From the NCBI GenBank assembly GCA_014529385.2, contig CM043953.1:115168049-115232048 (forward strand): a DNA stretch of 64,000 nt, in the 5' to 3' direction. This DNA comes from Adiantum capillus-veneris (taxonomy: Eukaryota; Streptophyta; Polypodiopsida; Polypodiales; Pteridaceae). The position numbers and the translations under genes are program-made. The notes under the pieces are model-generated. The model ran no database searches, was not told where the DNA came from, and worked only from the letters and a program-made list of their open reading frames with translations. Below are positions 10,998-22,916 of this stretch, in pieces (position 1 is the stretch's first letter; every line of letters starts with the position of its first letter).

Positions 10998-11291
10998 GCT
11001 GGCATCCACTACGGGTCTTGGCCGCTTACGGCATTTACTCACTGGCGCGTTAGGTGACCGACATGGAGGATCTCTGCCAGTGATTCTACAGCTGGACTAC
11101 ACTTATAGTGCCAGCCTAGTACGCTTCTAGCGAGTTCACACTTAGTGACCGCATGTACATATGTGCTACTTTTCAGGTTTAGCACTTAGTCATTTTGTAC
11201 TCTCTTTTCTGTGAAGAAGAAGAAGAAGCTTTCCATCTCTGTGTGCTTTGTGCTTGTCTTGTGTAGCTCTCTTGCATCCTCATTCTTTACA
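10970..11291 (+). repeat. Copia 3' LTR
   Basis: 322 bp, TGTTGAG...TTTACA, followed by the target duplication TTGAG. It differs from the 5' LTR by six substitutions that I counted by eye. Confidence 0.97.
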
Positions 11292-11296
11292 TTGAG

Positions 11297-11466
11297 CACA
11301 AGATAGATGCAAGATATAAAGAAGTGGTTGGAAGACGCGATGCATGACACTTGCTACATGATGCCTCAATAGAATCCAAGTGAATGAAGCTTTTCTACAA
11401 TGACTATGTATTGGAATTTGTGAGAAATTAGGGAGGTCACGCTTCATACACTACACACAATGAGAC
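11297..11466 (+). pseudogene. LINE copy A C-terminal remnant after the copia insertion
   Basis: The segment with AAGAAGTGGTTGGAAGACGC, CACTTGCTACATGATGC and the TTCATACACTACAC stretch matches copy B (about 60740-60870 on the - strand). It resumes directly after the TTGAG duplication, confirming the copia as a clean insertion into the LINE. Similarity fades after about 11466. Confidence 0.85.
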
Positions 11467-12190
11467 CTTGGATTCCTTTGGGCCAAGGTGTGGAGCTTTT
11501 TGACAAGTGTCCTTCTTTCCCTCTTATGAGGGTAAGCTAGCACCCCCCTTGCTTAAGGAGAGCCCCTGCTTAAGCACATCCCCTACTTCCAGGGCAGTGT
11601 GCCTCTATACCTGACATGTGGCTCCTTTCCTCTCATGAGAGTATGGGCCCTTGGTGACGTGTACACACCCTACCCCCTTGCCAAATTTGTAGGGCTCATC
11701 CCTTCCTTTGTAGCTAGATCTTTGTCTTTGGTAAGCAGGAAGGCCCTCTGATTAAGCACAGCCCCTGCTTAAGCAAGCTTCCCCCTTGCTTTCTTAGACC
11801 TTAATTGCCCAATCTAAAAATGAAGGCCTTTATCCTAAGGTTTTTAACACTTACCTTTGGAGGCTTTAATAAAGCTAACCCTAGGGTCCTTTAGAGCTTC
11901 ATCAAGTGCACCTTACTCTTTGTTAAACTGCCTCCATTATGGACTTGAAATGAGATGCCCACATCTCCCTTTTGGTCCCATGGTGAGGTGAGCTTAAAGC
12001 AATTATGGCACCCAAATCTTTAGTAGACTATCCCATTTTGACCTGATAGAGATAACCTTATCTCTCATTTAGGCCCATAGTTGAGATATGTCTAGAAGCA
12101 CATATCTATATTCTAATTCTTGCTTCCGTTTTATCTCCCCATATTGAATGATCAATTAACCATGAGAAAATAATTTTGTAAAGTTAGATA
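11467..12190. other. No gene seen
   Basis: C/T-rich sequence with phrases such as CTTAAGCACA recurring near 11571 and 11755. No domain, RNA gene or element boundary could be supported. Confidence 0.5.
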
Positions 12191-12194
12191 TTAG

Positions 12195-12720
12195 ATTTTA
12201 TGATAGCATATCCATCCTCTACAATCAAGAAAGCTGAATCCAAGCTGCGTGTGAAGAATGCCTTTGCCAAAATCACTGTCTCCTCCAGTGTTAGTAACAT
12301 TGACCTCTTCAATCTTCACATAACTCTTCTTCTTGTCATCTTGCTCAAAACTCTTACCTTTGCCTTTGTCTTGCTTTCACTTTGTACAGTCTCTCTTCTT
12401 GTGACCATTCTTGCCACAATGATAGCATTCTATGTCATCCCTTGATGACAAATTACGAGACTTGCTTCAAGCTTGAGACTTTTTATTTCCCTTTTTGTCT
12501 TGAGACTTTTGTCTACCACGAACAACTAAAGCACTGTTTCCCTTGCCTTTGTCATTATTCTTCCTGTTTAGCTCCTCTATAAGTAGACTTCCTTCTACAT
12601 TAGCACTTGTGAGACGTTCTAGTCCGCCAGAATTACTTAACGCCGTGCAAAAAATGCCTCAATTGTATGGCAAAGTGAAAACATAGCTTTCACTGAATCT
12701 GGGAAAACTATCTCCTGTGT
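12195..12720 (-). pseudogene. Copia gag fragment with CCHC knuckle
   Basis: Read on the - strand, the segment gives a copia-type Gag end: LNQLTTQEIVFPDS-like sequence, then LLIEELNRKNNDKGKG, a basic stretch, and a zinc knuckle CYHCGKNGHKKRDC at about 12397-12440. This is the usual order in plant copia Gag. In-frame stops interrupt it and no LTR, protease or RT follows, so it is an isolated relic of a different copia family from the full element at 6075. Confidence 0.8.
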
Positions 12721-13855
12721 TGTCAGTTGATTTAAAAATGTTCTTTGAAAGCCTCCAAAATGTTCCCGAAAGCCTCCAAAAATAAGCTACAATGTTGCTT
12801 GATTGCATTAGGTACGGGGATTATAGGCAAATATGGTCCAAAAGGGTGGAGTAGGGCCCAAGGCAAGAGGAGGGGCTGAGTGGGTGACTGAACAAGATCT
12901 AAAACCCTAAAAAATGGCACCCCCATCCTGGCCCTTCATCCTGGAAGTGATATGGACCATTAGATTGACCCTAAAGCTAGGCAAAAAGGAGCTCTTTGCT
13001 CATATCTGACTTGGCAACCAAGGCAAATCAATTTGGACTGATCTAGAGCTGATCAACACTCAATTTTTAGTGCTTTCACGCTCTCATGGAAGCTCTGCTT
13101 CATCTCCTTCTTCCCCGTCTATGCATGCTTACATATTATGCTTGATTATTCTTAATTAACCATCAATAGGCTAGTACTTCCTACTCATCAATACTAATTT
13201 CCACCCTGTATCTTGCTTATTCCCCGTAGATCTTATCATCAGGGTGATGTTTAAGGTTTTGGGAATAAGTTCTATAAGAATTGCGGAGCAGAAAAGCCTA
13301 GTCACATAATTGTCAGATTCTAGAGTTGTTTATATCTTTAATTTGATTAGTTAAAAGTGTGATTAGCAATTGTATTAGCATGAATTCTCTTGTGAAGAGA
13401 AAATAATTAATACAAAGACCTTTCGGAGGGGGGGTCGGCTCCACAAAGTTCGGCCCTCAACACGTGTCGTGTGTCTCTCTCTCTAACTCTTTCTTTTGCA
13501 GTTTTCAATACATGCATGCGTGATGTATGATGAATCTAAATCAAGTGTGTGCCTTGCAATTGTTATTCTCAAACATGCTCATAGTTTATTCAATTGATTA
13601 ATTATCTAGATTAATCTGCAATTTTTGTTGCATAATTAAGCCCAGTTCTCTGACATTGGAATCATAGTAGTCTAGGTTATTTCTTTCTTTCTGAAAAAAA
13701 GATGATTCTAATAACTGAGCATGAAATGTTGATTTATTTTGATTAATCAAAGTATTTCTAATCAAGGGTGTGCTTAATTTGAAGAGCTATCTCTTGATTT
13801 GCAAGGAGAAATAGCTGTGATCGTTCACTAAAATTAACTATCTCTCACAAGGAAC
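12721..13855. other. No gene seen; decayed sequence
   Basis: Contains a G-rich GGAGGGGGGGTCGGCTCC segment near 13426 followed by a (CT)n tract, which may be remains of an LTR or leader of the gypsy relic that follows. No boundary could be fixed. Confidence 0.4.
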
Positions 13856-13859
13856 TTTT

Positions 13860-16260
13860 GATTCAAAAAGCAGCATCACTATGTCTGAAAACTTGCAGGA
13901 AGAGGAGAGATTGATTAATTTTGGCACCTTGGATTTGCAAAACGATATAGCATCTCCTGATGCAACTTGGGCTATTGAATTTTTTGCTCGCAAACTGCAA
14001 TAGACTATGACAAATGCAGCTTTTCCATATCGAAGGTAATTCATCACTTTATGATAACCTCCAAAATCAAATTTCAGCATACGGACAAGGGGTCAAAGCC
14101 AGATTTTGTGAAAGAGAAGCTTCAAGAGAAAGGGAGACAACCCCAAGGATACCACTATAGCAAAGGTGGGAAGCTATAGGACAATTAAGGCTACCAAGGT
14201 AAAAATTGTCTCTCTCCTAAAGATGTTGGGTGTTTTGCTTTAAATGCGGTGAACAAGGTCACTCTTATCGCACATCCCCTCAAAAGGATGGAAACAAGGA
14301 ACCCCCTCGAACTGCAATGTCTATTGTTCTAAAAGAGGGAGGTCCTATTAAAGAAAGTCCCTTGTTCTATGCATGGGGCAAAGTGAGAGACTCTTTTGAC
14401 AAAGTTTCATTTTAGCTTACATGATATTTGTCACAAAGTGCTCCTAACTCTTCTGATGTCTCTCCAAATGGTGCATTAAAAGTAGATAATGACTTACACT
14501 CATTTCTAAATGAACACGCTAAAAATTTCATTGATGATATTCCGAGTGAGTTGCCTCCTAAAAGGGGAGATGATGATCATAGGATTGGTCTCATCCCAAG
14601 AAGCTCTTCTTTGAACAAGCCTCCTTATCAAGTCTCTCAGGCTCAATGAGAGGAGATAATGTCGCAAGTTAATGAACTTGTGCAAAAGGGTATGGGTACC
14701 ATTTTGTTCTCTTGTCTTATTATTGCACAAGAAGGATGGTACATACAGAATGTGTGTGGACTATCGTGAACTAAACAAGTTGACAATGAAGAACCAATTT
14801 CTAGTCTCAAGGATTGAGGATTTGTTTGATAAGCTACAAGGTTTTGCCTACTTTAGTAGAATAGACCTTAAAAGTGGCTATCCTCAAATACAAATTTTGC
14901 CAAAAGATATCCATAAGACAGACTTCAAGACCATCTTTGTCTTATATAAGTTCTTGTTATACCTTTTGGCTTAACAAATGCACTAGTCCATTCAATAAAA
15001 TGATGGAAAGGATCTTTATTGTACCCGACCTCTCAAAGACAACCTCTCAAAGCCATTTGAGGTCCATTGTGATGCTAGTGGTGATTGTCTTGGAGCAGTG
15101 CCTCTCCAAGACGGACACGCCATAGAGTCACCAACTGCACTCTAATGAACAAAGCCTTGGATACTTGGAAGCACTACTTGGTTGGGATGCCATTCATCAT
15201 TCAAACGGACCAGCAGAGTCTCAGGTACTTCATGACACAAACCAAGATTTAAGACAAACAATTGAGGTGGGCAAACTTTCTTTTGCAATTTCATTTTTAC
15301 ATTGCTCACATCCCTGGAAAGAACAATCAAGTTGCCAATGCTTTGTCACGTAGACCTTGCTGCGATGTTGTGTTTGTAGCCTCTATGGTAGATGACTCTA
15401 TGCTACTGACCCAGATTTTTTCGATGTCATATCAGCCATAGAATTAGGGAAGACACAAGAACCACATGAGGTTCAAGATGGCTATTTTCTCTATAGCTCA
15501 AGGCTATGTGTTATAGAAACAAATTTGAGAGAAAAGGTCATGTATGAATCACATGCTCCACCTTATGCTGGGCATAGAGGGAATATTCACGCTATAATGA
15601 ATGCTATTGAGACATATTTTTTTTGGTCTACAATGAAAAAGAACATTCAAGAATATGTATCCCAATGCATTATTTGCCAAAAAGTAAAGTATGACCATGG
15701 GAAGCAACCTGGTTTTCTTTAGCCACTTCCTAATCCTGATTCACCATGGGAGAGTATAGCTATGGATTTTATCTTTGTCTTACCAAACTCTATCCATGGG
15801 AACATAGGAGTATGGACAGTAGTAGACAAGTTACATGTCAAAAATACTATTAAGGATCCACATATGGCACAATTGTTCATCTTTCAAATTTTTAAGTACC
15901 ATGTTATGCCAACAAGTATTGTTTCTGATCAAGATCCTAGAATGACCAGTCATTTTTGGAGAGGACTCTTTCAAAACCTTAGCACAAAGCTGCATTTCTC
16001 ATCTGCTTATCACCTTTAAACGGATGGGCAAAGTAATATTATAACTCCATTGTGCTAGATCTACTAGAAGCCTATGTAAAGGAAGTAGATCTGCACAATC
16101 AATGGGAGAAGTATTATTTCTTAGTAGAGTTGCATACATTGATTTACAAGCAAAATATTGAACACAAGGATCTCAAAATGACCAATATGTTTATTGGATG
16201 AGATTGGTTCACAATGTCATGAAGGTTTAATGCACTCATAAGAATAACAATCTTTGCCAC
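13860..16260 (+). pseudogene. Ty3/gypsy gag-pol relic with internal deletions
   Basis: Broken gypsy coding in the order gag knuckle, RT, RNase H, integrase. The knuckle CFKCGEQGHSYRTS (about 14235) has lost its last Cys. RT pieces include VSQAQREEI-type entry near 14635, KKDGTYRMCVDYRELNKL (about 14730) and FSRIDLKSGYPQI (about 14852). The catalytic YxDD part is missing: the frame jumps from about 15020 straight to RNase H (EVHCDASGDCLGAV, about 15058), with AHIPGK-like sequence near 15300. The integrase zinc domain (HRGN...CIICQK) is at 15555-15690 and catalytic-core sequence (MDFIFVLP; VSDQDPR) follows to about 16020. Many stops; no LTR pair recognised. Confidence 0.85.
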
Positions 16261-16299
16261 TCAAGGAATATGTATTATACATATATTGTGGCACAACAC

Positions 16300-16987
16300 T
16301 GATGTAACCTTTGCTCAATTATTACATGATTAAGTCGCTCTATTTAATAATTGTTTTCCTCTTGTTTAGCATGCTTCCTTATGTGTGTAGGCTTGTGTAG
16401 AGTTTGTGTGTTCATGTGTGGCCACTCTATGCTAATTTATGTGCATTGTGTGCTAGATTAGAGAAGGATTGCTGAATAGTTAGTGGCCAATGAGCATGAT
16501 TAAGCTTGTGTGTGAGAGATTAGGCCAAATGTTAAAGTGATTGTGTGATAACTCCTTGTAGCAAAGTCATAGCATGTGTCTAGTTATTTTTTCTTTTCCT
16601 TTAGCTCTCTCTATGCAAAGGTTCTTCTTCCTAGTCCTCTACATGACACGAACAAACTCTCTTTGTGTGTTTCCATGCCCTAGCCGGGTCGTACTTTCCT
16701 TGGTTTGACATTATGTTTCTACTATCCTATTCCACTCCCCCAACAAAGACTCTAACAACTCAACAAGAGGGACTGTGGGCTTTATAAGCAAAAATACTTT
16801 TACGTGTGCAGGAGAAGAGAACTGGAGACATTAACATACTATAGGCCACTTGTGTGTGTGGGTGTGTATGGTTGTAGCTAGTGCAATTGTAACTTAAGCT
16901 AAGCTCTAAGAGTTGATTGTAAACTTTGTTACTCTTGCTAGAAACAGTCTAGTTCTTGTTTCTCTTTGTGTATGTAGACAATTGCCT
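16300..16987 (+). repeat. Direct repeat, LTR-like copy 1
   Basis: TGTAACCTTTGCTCAATTAT through TGTGTATGTAGACAATTGC recurs at about 23440-24017 with scattered substitutions and small indels. The downstream copy lies inside an LTR-like segment that starts after a polypurine tract, so this copy is probably a truncated LTR of the same family. Confidence 0.75.
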
Positions 16988-18277
16988 TTGGCCATTCTAG
17001 TTTTAGAACCTACACTAAAACATTCCTCACTATACTCTTGTATATAATTATTCTAACATCAAGTTCTAGCCAATAAGGAACTTGCTACCCAATCATCAAA
17101 TAGACAAAGTGAGGCCACAGAAGTCTCACTTATGCTTCACACAAACACCTCTTATCTTCAAGGTGTATGTGCCCAAACCGCACATGTCTGCATTGAACAC
17201 TTGGGAGTGCCAGGCGTGCCTTCACGTGTCTTCATGTGGGAACACTACCTCAGTAGGAAGAGAACTCAAGGGGCATAATCTGAAGGGTCATCAGGGATAT
17301 GGAAAGTCACATGTATTCCTATTTAAGGAAGGTGTTTCTTTGTACGCTTCATTAGGATTTCTCATAATTCACTTATCAAGGAATTTAATGTCTTCCTCTT
17401 TCTTACTCTCTCTCTAATGCTGTGCTTCTCTCTCATTACATTTTTGTGAACATACTCTTGTCATAGGCATCCAAGCTTACTACACAAGGATATCAGCAAA
17501 GCACCAATAAAGAAGCGGCAAAGAAGACAAGTTTCATAGCAAAGGCTTACATGTCGGTTTAAAAAATTCCTAATACAAGATCCTTCAAAAAGTTAGCTAC
17601 CCAAGCATGTTAAGAACCAAAAAAAAGGGTAGATATCTTTGATTAACATCTTTGCTTCCAAAAAAAGGATAGATATCTTTGATTAACATCTTTGCTTCCA
17701 AAATTGACAAGGCCAAAAATAATGTGCAACAAAGTGCATAAATGACTTAATAAACAAAGCCCAAATCACCTACCCAATAAATCATCACCACAACTAGCCC
17801 AAGCCAAGATTCAATCTTAAGATCATGTTGTAGAGAATATGGTGCAAGGCAGGCACAAGAAAACTAGGCTCCATTTGTTTGATAAGACTCTAGCTCACAT
17901 GTAAACACATTCAATAAACTATGGACACCCATGCATGAGACAGAGATGCAGAACCAAGAAGTGTTTGAAGGGTTGCATCTAGAACATGATTGAGATCTTC
18001 TCAAGGTTATAGCCAAACAACAAGATAAGTAAGAGAATACAAATAAGAAGAAACCAACCAAAGCTTCTGACAATTGTGGGAGACATGGGAAGCTAGTGGT
18101 GGGGAGAAAAAAAAGGCAAGATGCTTGTCAAGTGGGGGATATGGAGAACATTGACAAATCAAAAGATGAAAATCAAAACCCAACAGCAATGCAATTACCA
18201 CCACTTGATTCAAAAAATTACAAAAGAATGGTAAGGGGCAAGGCATGAACACAAATAGGTAAAAGCAAGAACAAGAT
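16988..18277. other. No gene seen; possible LTR/leader debris
   Basis: An open frame at 17082-17417 has no recognisable domain. The TATTTAAGG sequence near 17320 followed by CT-rich sequence looks like an old LTR promoter region. A 40 bp tandem pair lies at 17620-17700. Confidence 0.35.
17620..17700. repeat. 40 bp tandem duplication
   Basis: AGATATCTTTGATTAACATC occurs at 17631 and 17671, each within an almost identical 40 bp unit that includes a short A run. Confidence 0.95.
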
Positions 18278-18390
18278 TGTTAACCCACATTGGATAATAG
18301 CCGCTAACAAAAGACTAGAGATGATATTTACTATGTTTAGTAATTACCAACATGCCATATAATACAGATGTGAAGTAAAGATGCTGATGT
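18278..18390 (+). repeat. LTR start fragment (matches 22917)
   Basis: TGTTAACCCACATTGG through GTGAAGTAAAGATGCTGATG matches the first ~115 bp of the LTR-like segment at 22917. Sequence after this point is unrelated. Confidence 0.7.
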
Positions 18391-18930
18391 TGGGCTAGAA
18401 AGAAAAACATTTTTTCTAAACAAAGAAAATAAGGGCAAAGTTCAATTTTGGATTTAAAGGTCAAAATGTGAAGCTTTTGTCGACATTTACACTAATTAAA
18501 ACTTGAAAATTTTATCTATTTTCATGAAGGAAAATAGCAAATATTTTGCATTTCAGCAAGTTAAAATACACTAGACCCCATTTCTTTTCAAACACTAGCC
18601 AGTAGCTTTCCTTTCCACCTCTTCTCTATCTACATAGCCTGCAACGATAGCCGCCAGCCCATGCTTAACTGGCTCATCACTTATTCCTACTCTCATCCTA
18701 GATCATTTCTTTGAGCCAATCATTTGGCTCCCATTCTTTACCTTCCTATCAAAATCCAAAGCCCACACAAGTGCTGGTACAAGGAATGAAGTTGCAATGA
18801 GCAGAGAAGAATTATACAAGGCTATTGTAAATGCCAATGTCCTTGCATACCCTCTAAAGTCAAACCACTCAATATACAGCCTAGGGATCTACAATAGACG
18901 ATGGAAGCTCCAAGGTTGCTATGGGTAAAG
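18391..18930. other. No gene seen
   Basis: AT-rich sequence between an LTR fragment and a degenerate ORF. No boundary or domain recognised. Confidence 0.4.
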
Positions 18931-18934
18931 CATA

Positions 18935-20013
18935 TTAAAGATCAGAGCTATGACATAGATGGAAGAATCCAATCCTCATTGCAAACAAATTCTTAGCACA
19001 AGCTGCAAATTTCATCTTGTCACCAACAACACCAAAAGCCCAAAGCCAAATCCTGACAAGTAAAGAGAAAGGTAAATGTCCATCACCATATCCCACATGT
19101 ACAAGACCAATCATAAGATGATAGGATAGTGGACAATACAAGCCATGGATCTTCACTAACACATAATCCAAATGTGAATGATTTTTTAATTCAGCTTCTT
19201 TCATGATGGCACTGTCTTGGTCATTCTGCTTTATCTTGTCTAGGTGTAATTTGACTGGGCAATAGGGTACTAGATGGGTGATACCACATTGGTAGCAATA
19301 CCCATTCATCTCTATCTCTACTGTACTTAGGCAAGGTAGCTCTTCATAGTATTGTTGATATTTCTTGTCCATAGCGTCTTGGAATAGGTATGTCATTAGA
19401 GTGACATGTATATACTTGAAGACTATAATTGATGCTTGCTTAGCTTGGGGATCTTTACTATTCTCTTCTTTTGCATCTTCAAGAAGCTTGTAATAGCTTC
19501 CATTATAGCTCCAATACATGGTCAATTGAGCTTCTTTTGTACATGTGATAAACTTCAATTCTAGTTCTATGCCTAGCATGTGATCCTTTACTTTTGGCTT
19601 TTGCATAGCCTTCGGACTATGTTGTTGACTTGATCCTGCATGAGCCTTTTGTTATTTGTTGGAATTCATGAGAGTATGAGAGCTCTCCGTTGTAATTTGT
19701 AGTCTCTAGGTTGTCTTGATGATAATAATTTGGGTGGAGACTGGACTCCCCCCATCCAAGGGTGTTTCCTATCTGTAGAAGGCATCTTGCTTATACCAAA
19801 TGTGATAAATGCTTGTGCTTTGTCAACTAGCTCTTGTAATTGAGCTAGGTTTTGAATTTTTGCTATCTCAATAGCTGATACTTTTTGTTTGATCCTTGTC
19901 GGTGCAATTTGTGCGGGTGCAATGTGTGGTCCATGTGTAGTGTTTTGTATCATTGTTTCTTGTATTGTGTTCCTCATAGATGCAGTAGAAGGTTTTGATG
20001 AGTGCTCAATCAC
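18935..20013 (-). pseudogene. Unrecognised ORFs with a Cys/His cluster
   Basis: Two open frames on the - strand (20013-19666 and 19606-18935) appear to belong together, separated by one or two stops near 19610-19665. The downstream frame holds a CYQCGITHLVPYC cluster that resembles, but does not match, a CCHC knuckle. The upstream frame is rich in Thr, Gln, Ile and Ala. I cannot assign a family. A decayed Gag is the likeliest identity given the surroundings, but chance open frames are possible. Confidence 0.35.
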
Positions 20014-22290
20014 ATAAAAAATCTAGAGTCTCTGACACGTTCCCTAGAGAGAAAGCAAATCTTGTCAAAGGACATGAGGGACAAGTTCATGACACAAATA
20101 CTAGAGATTAAGGGCATTAACAATGCTTTGATAGATAATCAAGCTAATAAGAAGGATCAGCTATATCAAATGTTCAAAAATATCTTGAAAACCTAGATGC
20201 AATAAAGCCAAAGATAACACAAACTAACACATATGCAGCTAATAGATCAATTTTTGAGGAGGTCAATGAAAAATTAAAGGTCAAAGACTTACCTCATATC
20301 AAATCACAAATTGCAAATAGGGATGTGGAGCCAAAGAGCATATGTAATAGTGATCATATTTTTGACGTTTCAATGGTCTCAGCTATAGAAAGTGTAGAGC
20401 ACAAAAGAGACATAGAGATGTACCTAGGAATTTGACACAACTAGGGATGAAGTCTCAAATCCAAGCAGATGAGACCTCAATGTGTTCAAATGATGACATG
20501 AAATTAGAAGAAAAAGCGGCCAAAAAGGTCAATTCCTTCTATTATTTTGCAAGTGAATGACACCAAAGGATCGACACCAATTGGGACTAAGCTGAATGTT
20601 TGAGAACAAATAGTGCAACAAGTGCATGCAACCTATCAAATATAACATGCAGATTACCAAAGAGCAATAAGAACCAACGACCATGGTAAGCATTGCCATT
20701 GGAGAAAAGAGTCAACATCCTTCTAAACAACTATCAAAAGAATCTAAAGACTCAATTATATGTGACAAGAAGAGGCACATAAAATTGCTCAAATATGTCT
20801 AGATATAGATGAGATACAAACATGCCATATCATGTCAACCACTAGGCGAAGTTCAAACTTCCCAGGTCATCACAAGTCAACAATTATCAACAATAGATAA
20901 AGGGAAAACCAAAGTGCAAGAAAGACCCCCTTCTACCTTGACACCACAAAAGCCCACCCAAAAAGCCAAAAATTTAGTCAAGCCGTCTCATCTGACAGGA
21001 GTGGCTTGCACATCCATGGAGCTTCAAGATCTCAAACCTCACTACTATGAACTTAAAAGTTCTTTCAACCAAAATATGCAATACTAAACAAATAAAAATG
21101 CTAATAGCCTCCTAAAGTCTATGTTGCAGCCCATGATATCCAATCAAAGATCCCATATGAGAAAGTGATCTTAGTAAAAGCAAACAAGGTAAATACATGG
21201 GATGGATTGCTTCCCATTACAACTTACAAGAACAAGGTTACTACCATGGTCAAATGAAAAATTGGTTACCCGGCCCACACCAAAGATGTTACCCCATACA
21301 ATACCCAGTGGCTTGACACCATGACAAAAACATTGACATTCAAGGTCAAATTCATATCAAAAAATGAGATTAAACAACAAGTACAAAAATGGATTTCAAT
21401 CTAGAAGGCCTACACATCTTCAAGGAAAGTCACCACCTAAAATTCTCGAGGATGGCAAAGAATTGGTACATTTTCATACCATACCATTGATAAAATGGGT
21501 TGTGCCATATAACATTCTTCAAGCGCAAGGATACTACCAAGGCAAGAAAAAAATTTGGATACCAAAGGCACCAAGTCCAATTTCTTCACTTGCACAAATA
21601 TAGCTTGAAGGTAATAACAACTATAAGAAAAATAAAATCATAGATAAATTTCCAATAAACACCGATACAATTTGCAAAACTATACCAATGACAAAGAGCA
21701 GATATGTGTGGATGCTAGAGCAAAAAAATGAATGAGGAGAAGAATAATGAAGTCATCGTTAGCTTCTAAAAAATCCAAGAAACAAAGCAACAAAGTACCA
21801 AGTGGATTTGAGCAACCAACCTTTATAAACAATGGACCAAAAACTCAATCAGGCCGTTCTGACACCAAAGGTCACCCAAGTTTAGCAAAAGAAACCTATT
21901 TTGCAAATATGTTCCTTCAAAAATCCTCTTTTTGAGGACTTGAGCTCTAAATGTATAGATATAGTTTTTTTTCAAGAGCTTAAGAAAGTAAGTCAAGTTG
22001 ATATAACAAAAGTATAGAGTTAGGTAGCTAAGCCCATAAATGAGCAAAGCATTAGACCTAAGCTCTATATTCTTTTGTGGTCTATGGATCTGTTAATTAG
22101 GCTATAGGTCAAGTTGGAAGAGTTGAGCATAATTAAGTTGATGTTGCTCATGCTAGATAGGTGACCATAAGAGTCAAAGTCTATTATTTTTATCATGGTG
22201 GAGTAGTCCAAGAAACACTCATGCACTTGTGCACGTGAAGAGAGTGAAAAACCTTGCGTCAAAAGCCCTTTTCTTGATTAATGGAAGCTC
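20002..22290 (+). pseudogene. Degenerate coding region of an LTR element, IWIPK motif
   Basis: Open fragments at 20002-20196, 20809-21087, 21364-21603 and 21732-21935 lie in tandem on the + strand. The third ends with KKIWIPKAPSPISS, a Trp-Pro-Lys motif similar to IWIPKK and NWVWKPK in the tail of gypsy-2 at 50.7-51 kb. The stretch is followed by a polypurine tract and an LTR start at 22917, so it is probably the 3' coding part of an LTR element. Many stops; no protease, RT or integrase motif seen. Confidence 0.45.
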
Positions 22291-22901
22291 TTAAAGTGAA
22301 ATTTAATTTTACTTTTGTAGCTACATTATCTCTAAGAAGCACCCATTATACTCTTCTCTTGCACTGCATAATCTTACCCATGCATATATCTATGCAAGCA
22401 TAAAGAATGTCCCATTGTTGTACATTTGCATTAGGCACTCTTTTATGTTCCACCATGCACTTAGCTTATAGGTACAGTCACACATAAAAATCAAGACCTC
22501 ATGGAAGATTAATGGATGACACTTCAAGGGATAGATGGCTTTCTCAAATTAATGTTCACATTGTCTTAATAACCTACTCAATTAAGTCCCTAAACACCCA
22601 GCATTTGTAAATACCCATATATAAGATCACTTACCAATGGGCACTTTTTTCCCACATGTTTTTTTTCCCATTGGCTATCAAGGTATCAAGACCCTAATGT
22701 ATTGTACCTCACCCTTTTTTTTTCCCTTTATAACTCAACTGACATTTGATTCTACTTGAACATACATGACTATTTCCATACTACACCTCCACCCAGTCAA
22801 ACCAATAGCTTACAATACTTAATTTTAACTAACATTCACTTCTAATCACAGAAGCCTTAAAGTGCCTGCACCCAAAGCAGCGGACAAGGACGTGCACTAA
22901 A
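22291..22901. other. No gene seen
   Basis: AT-rich and T-run-containing sequence between the degenerate coding stretch and the polypurine tract at 22902; probably 3' untranslated internal sequence of the same LTR element. Confidence 0.4.
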
Positions 22902-22916
22902 ATTGGATGGAGGGAG
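22902..22916 (+). promoter_or_regulatory. Polypurine tract
   Basis: TTGGATGGAGGGAG directly precedes TGTTAACCC, the form expected at the internal/3' LTR junction. Confidence 0.6.

Larger units (their letters stand above)
6075..11291 (+). mobile_element. Ty1/copia LTR retrotransposon, full length, inactivated
   Basis: A 5217 bp element with 322 bp LTRs, a methionine-initiator-type primer site, a polypurine tract and a 5 bp target duplication TTGAG (6070-6074 and 11292-11296). It lies in the same orientation as the LINE it interrupts. Domain order is gag, protease, integrase, RT, RNase H, which defines copia. The LTRs differ at 6 positions that I counted (about 98% identity), so insertion is fairly recent, yet the coding region already has four in-frame stops and one frameshift. 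Confidence 0.97.
1..11466 (+). mobile_element. LINE (non-LTR retrotransposon), copy A, split by four nested insertions
   Basis: A degenerate non-LTR retrotransposon read on the + strand. Its pieces lie at about 1-332, 663-906, 1147-1935, 5107-6074 and 11297-11466. Each piece aligns by eye, in order, with the LINE copy on the - strand at 60.3-63.5 kb, and removing the four inserted blocks restores continuity. The 5' part (endonuclease start) lies outside the window. The copy is dead: it has frameshifts, in-frame stops, an internal deletion near position 30 and a local duplication at 5441-5710. The exact LINE clade was not assigned. Confidence 0.85.

Noticed and set aside
12200-12582. Hydrophobic + strand frame resembling a small membrane protein
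   Set aside because: It is the antisense of the copia gag knuckle region; the - strand coding is the better explanation.
17082-17417. 111-codon frame with several Cys/His residues as a possible small host gene
   Set aside because: No recognisable domain, no supporting splice or promoter structure, and LTR-like surroundings.
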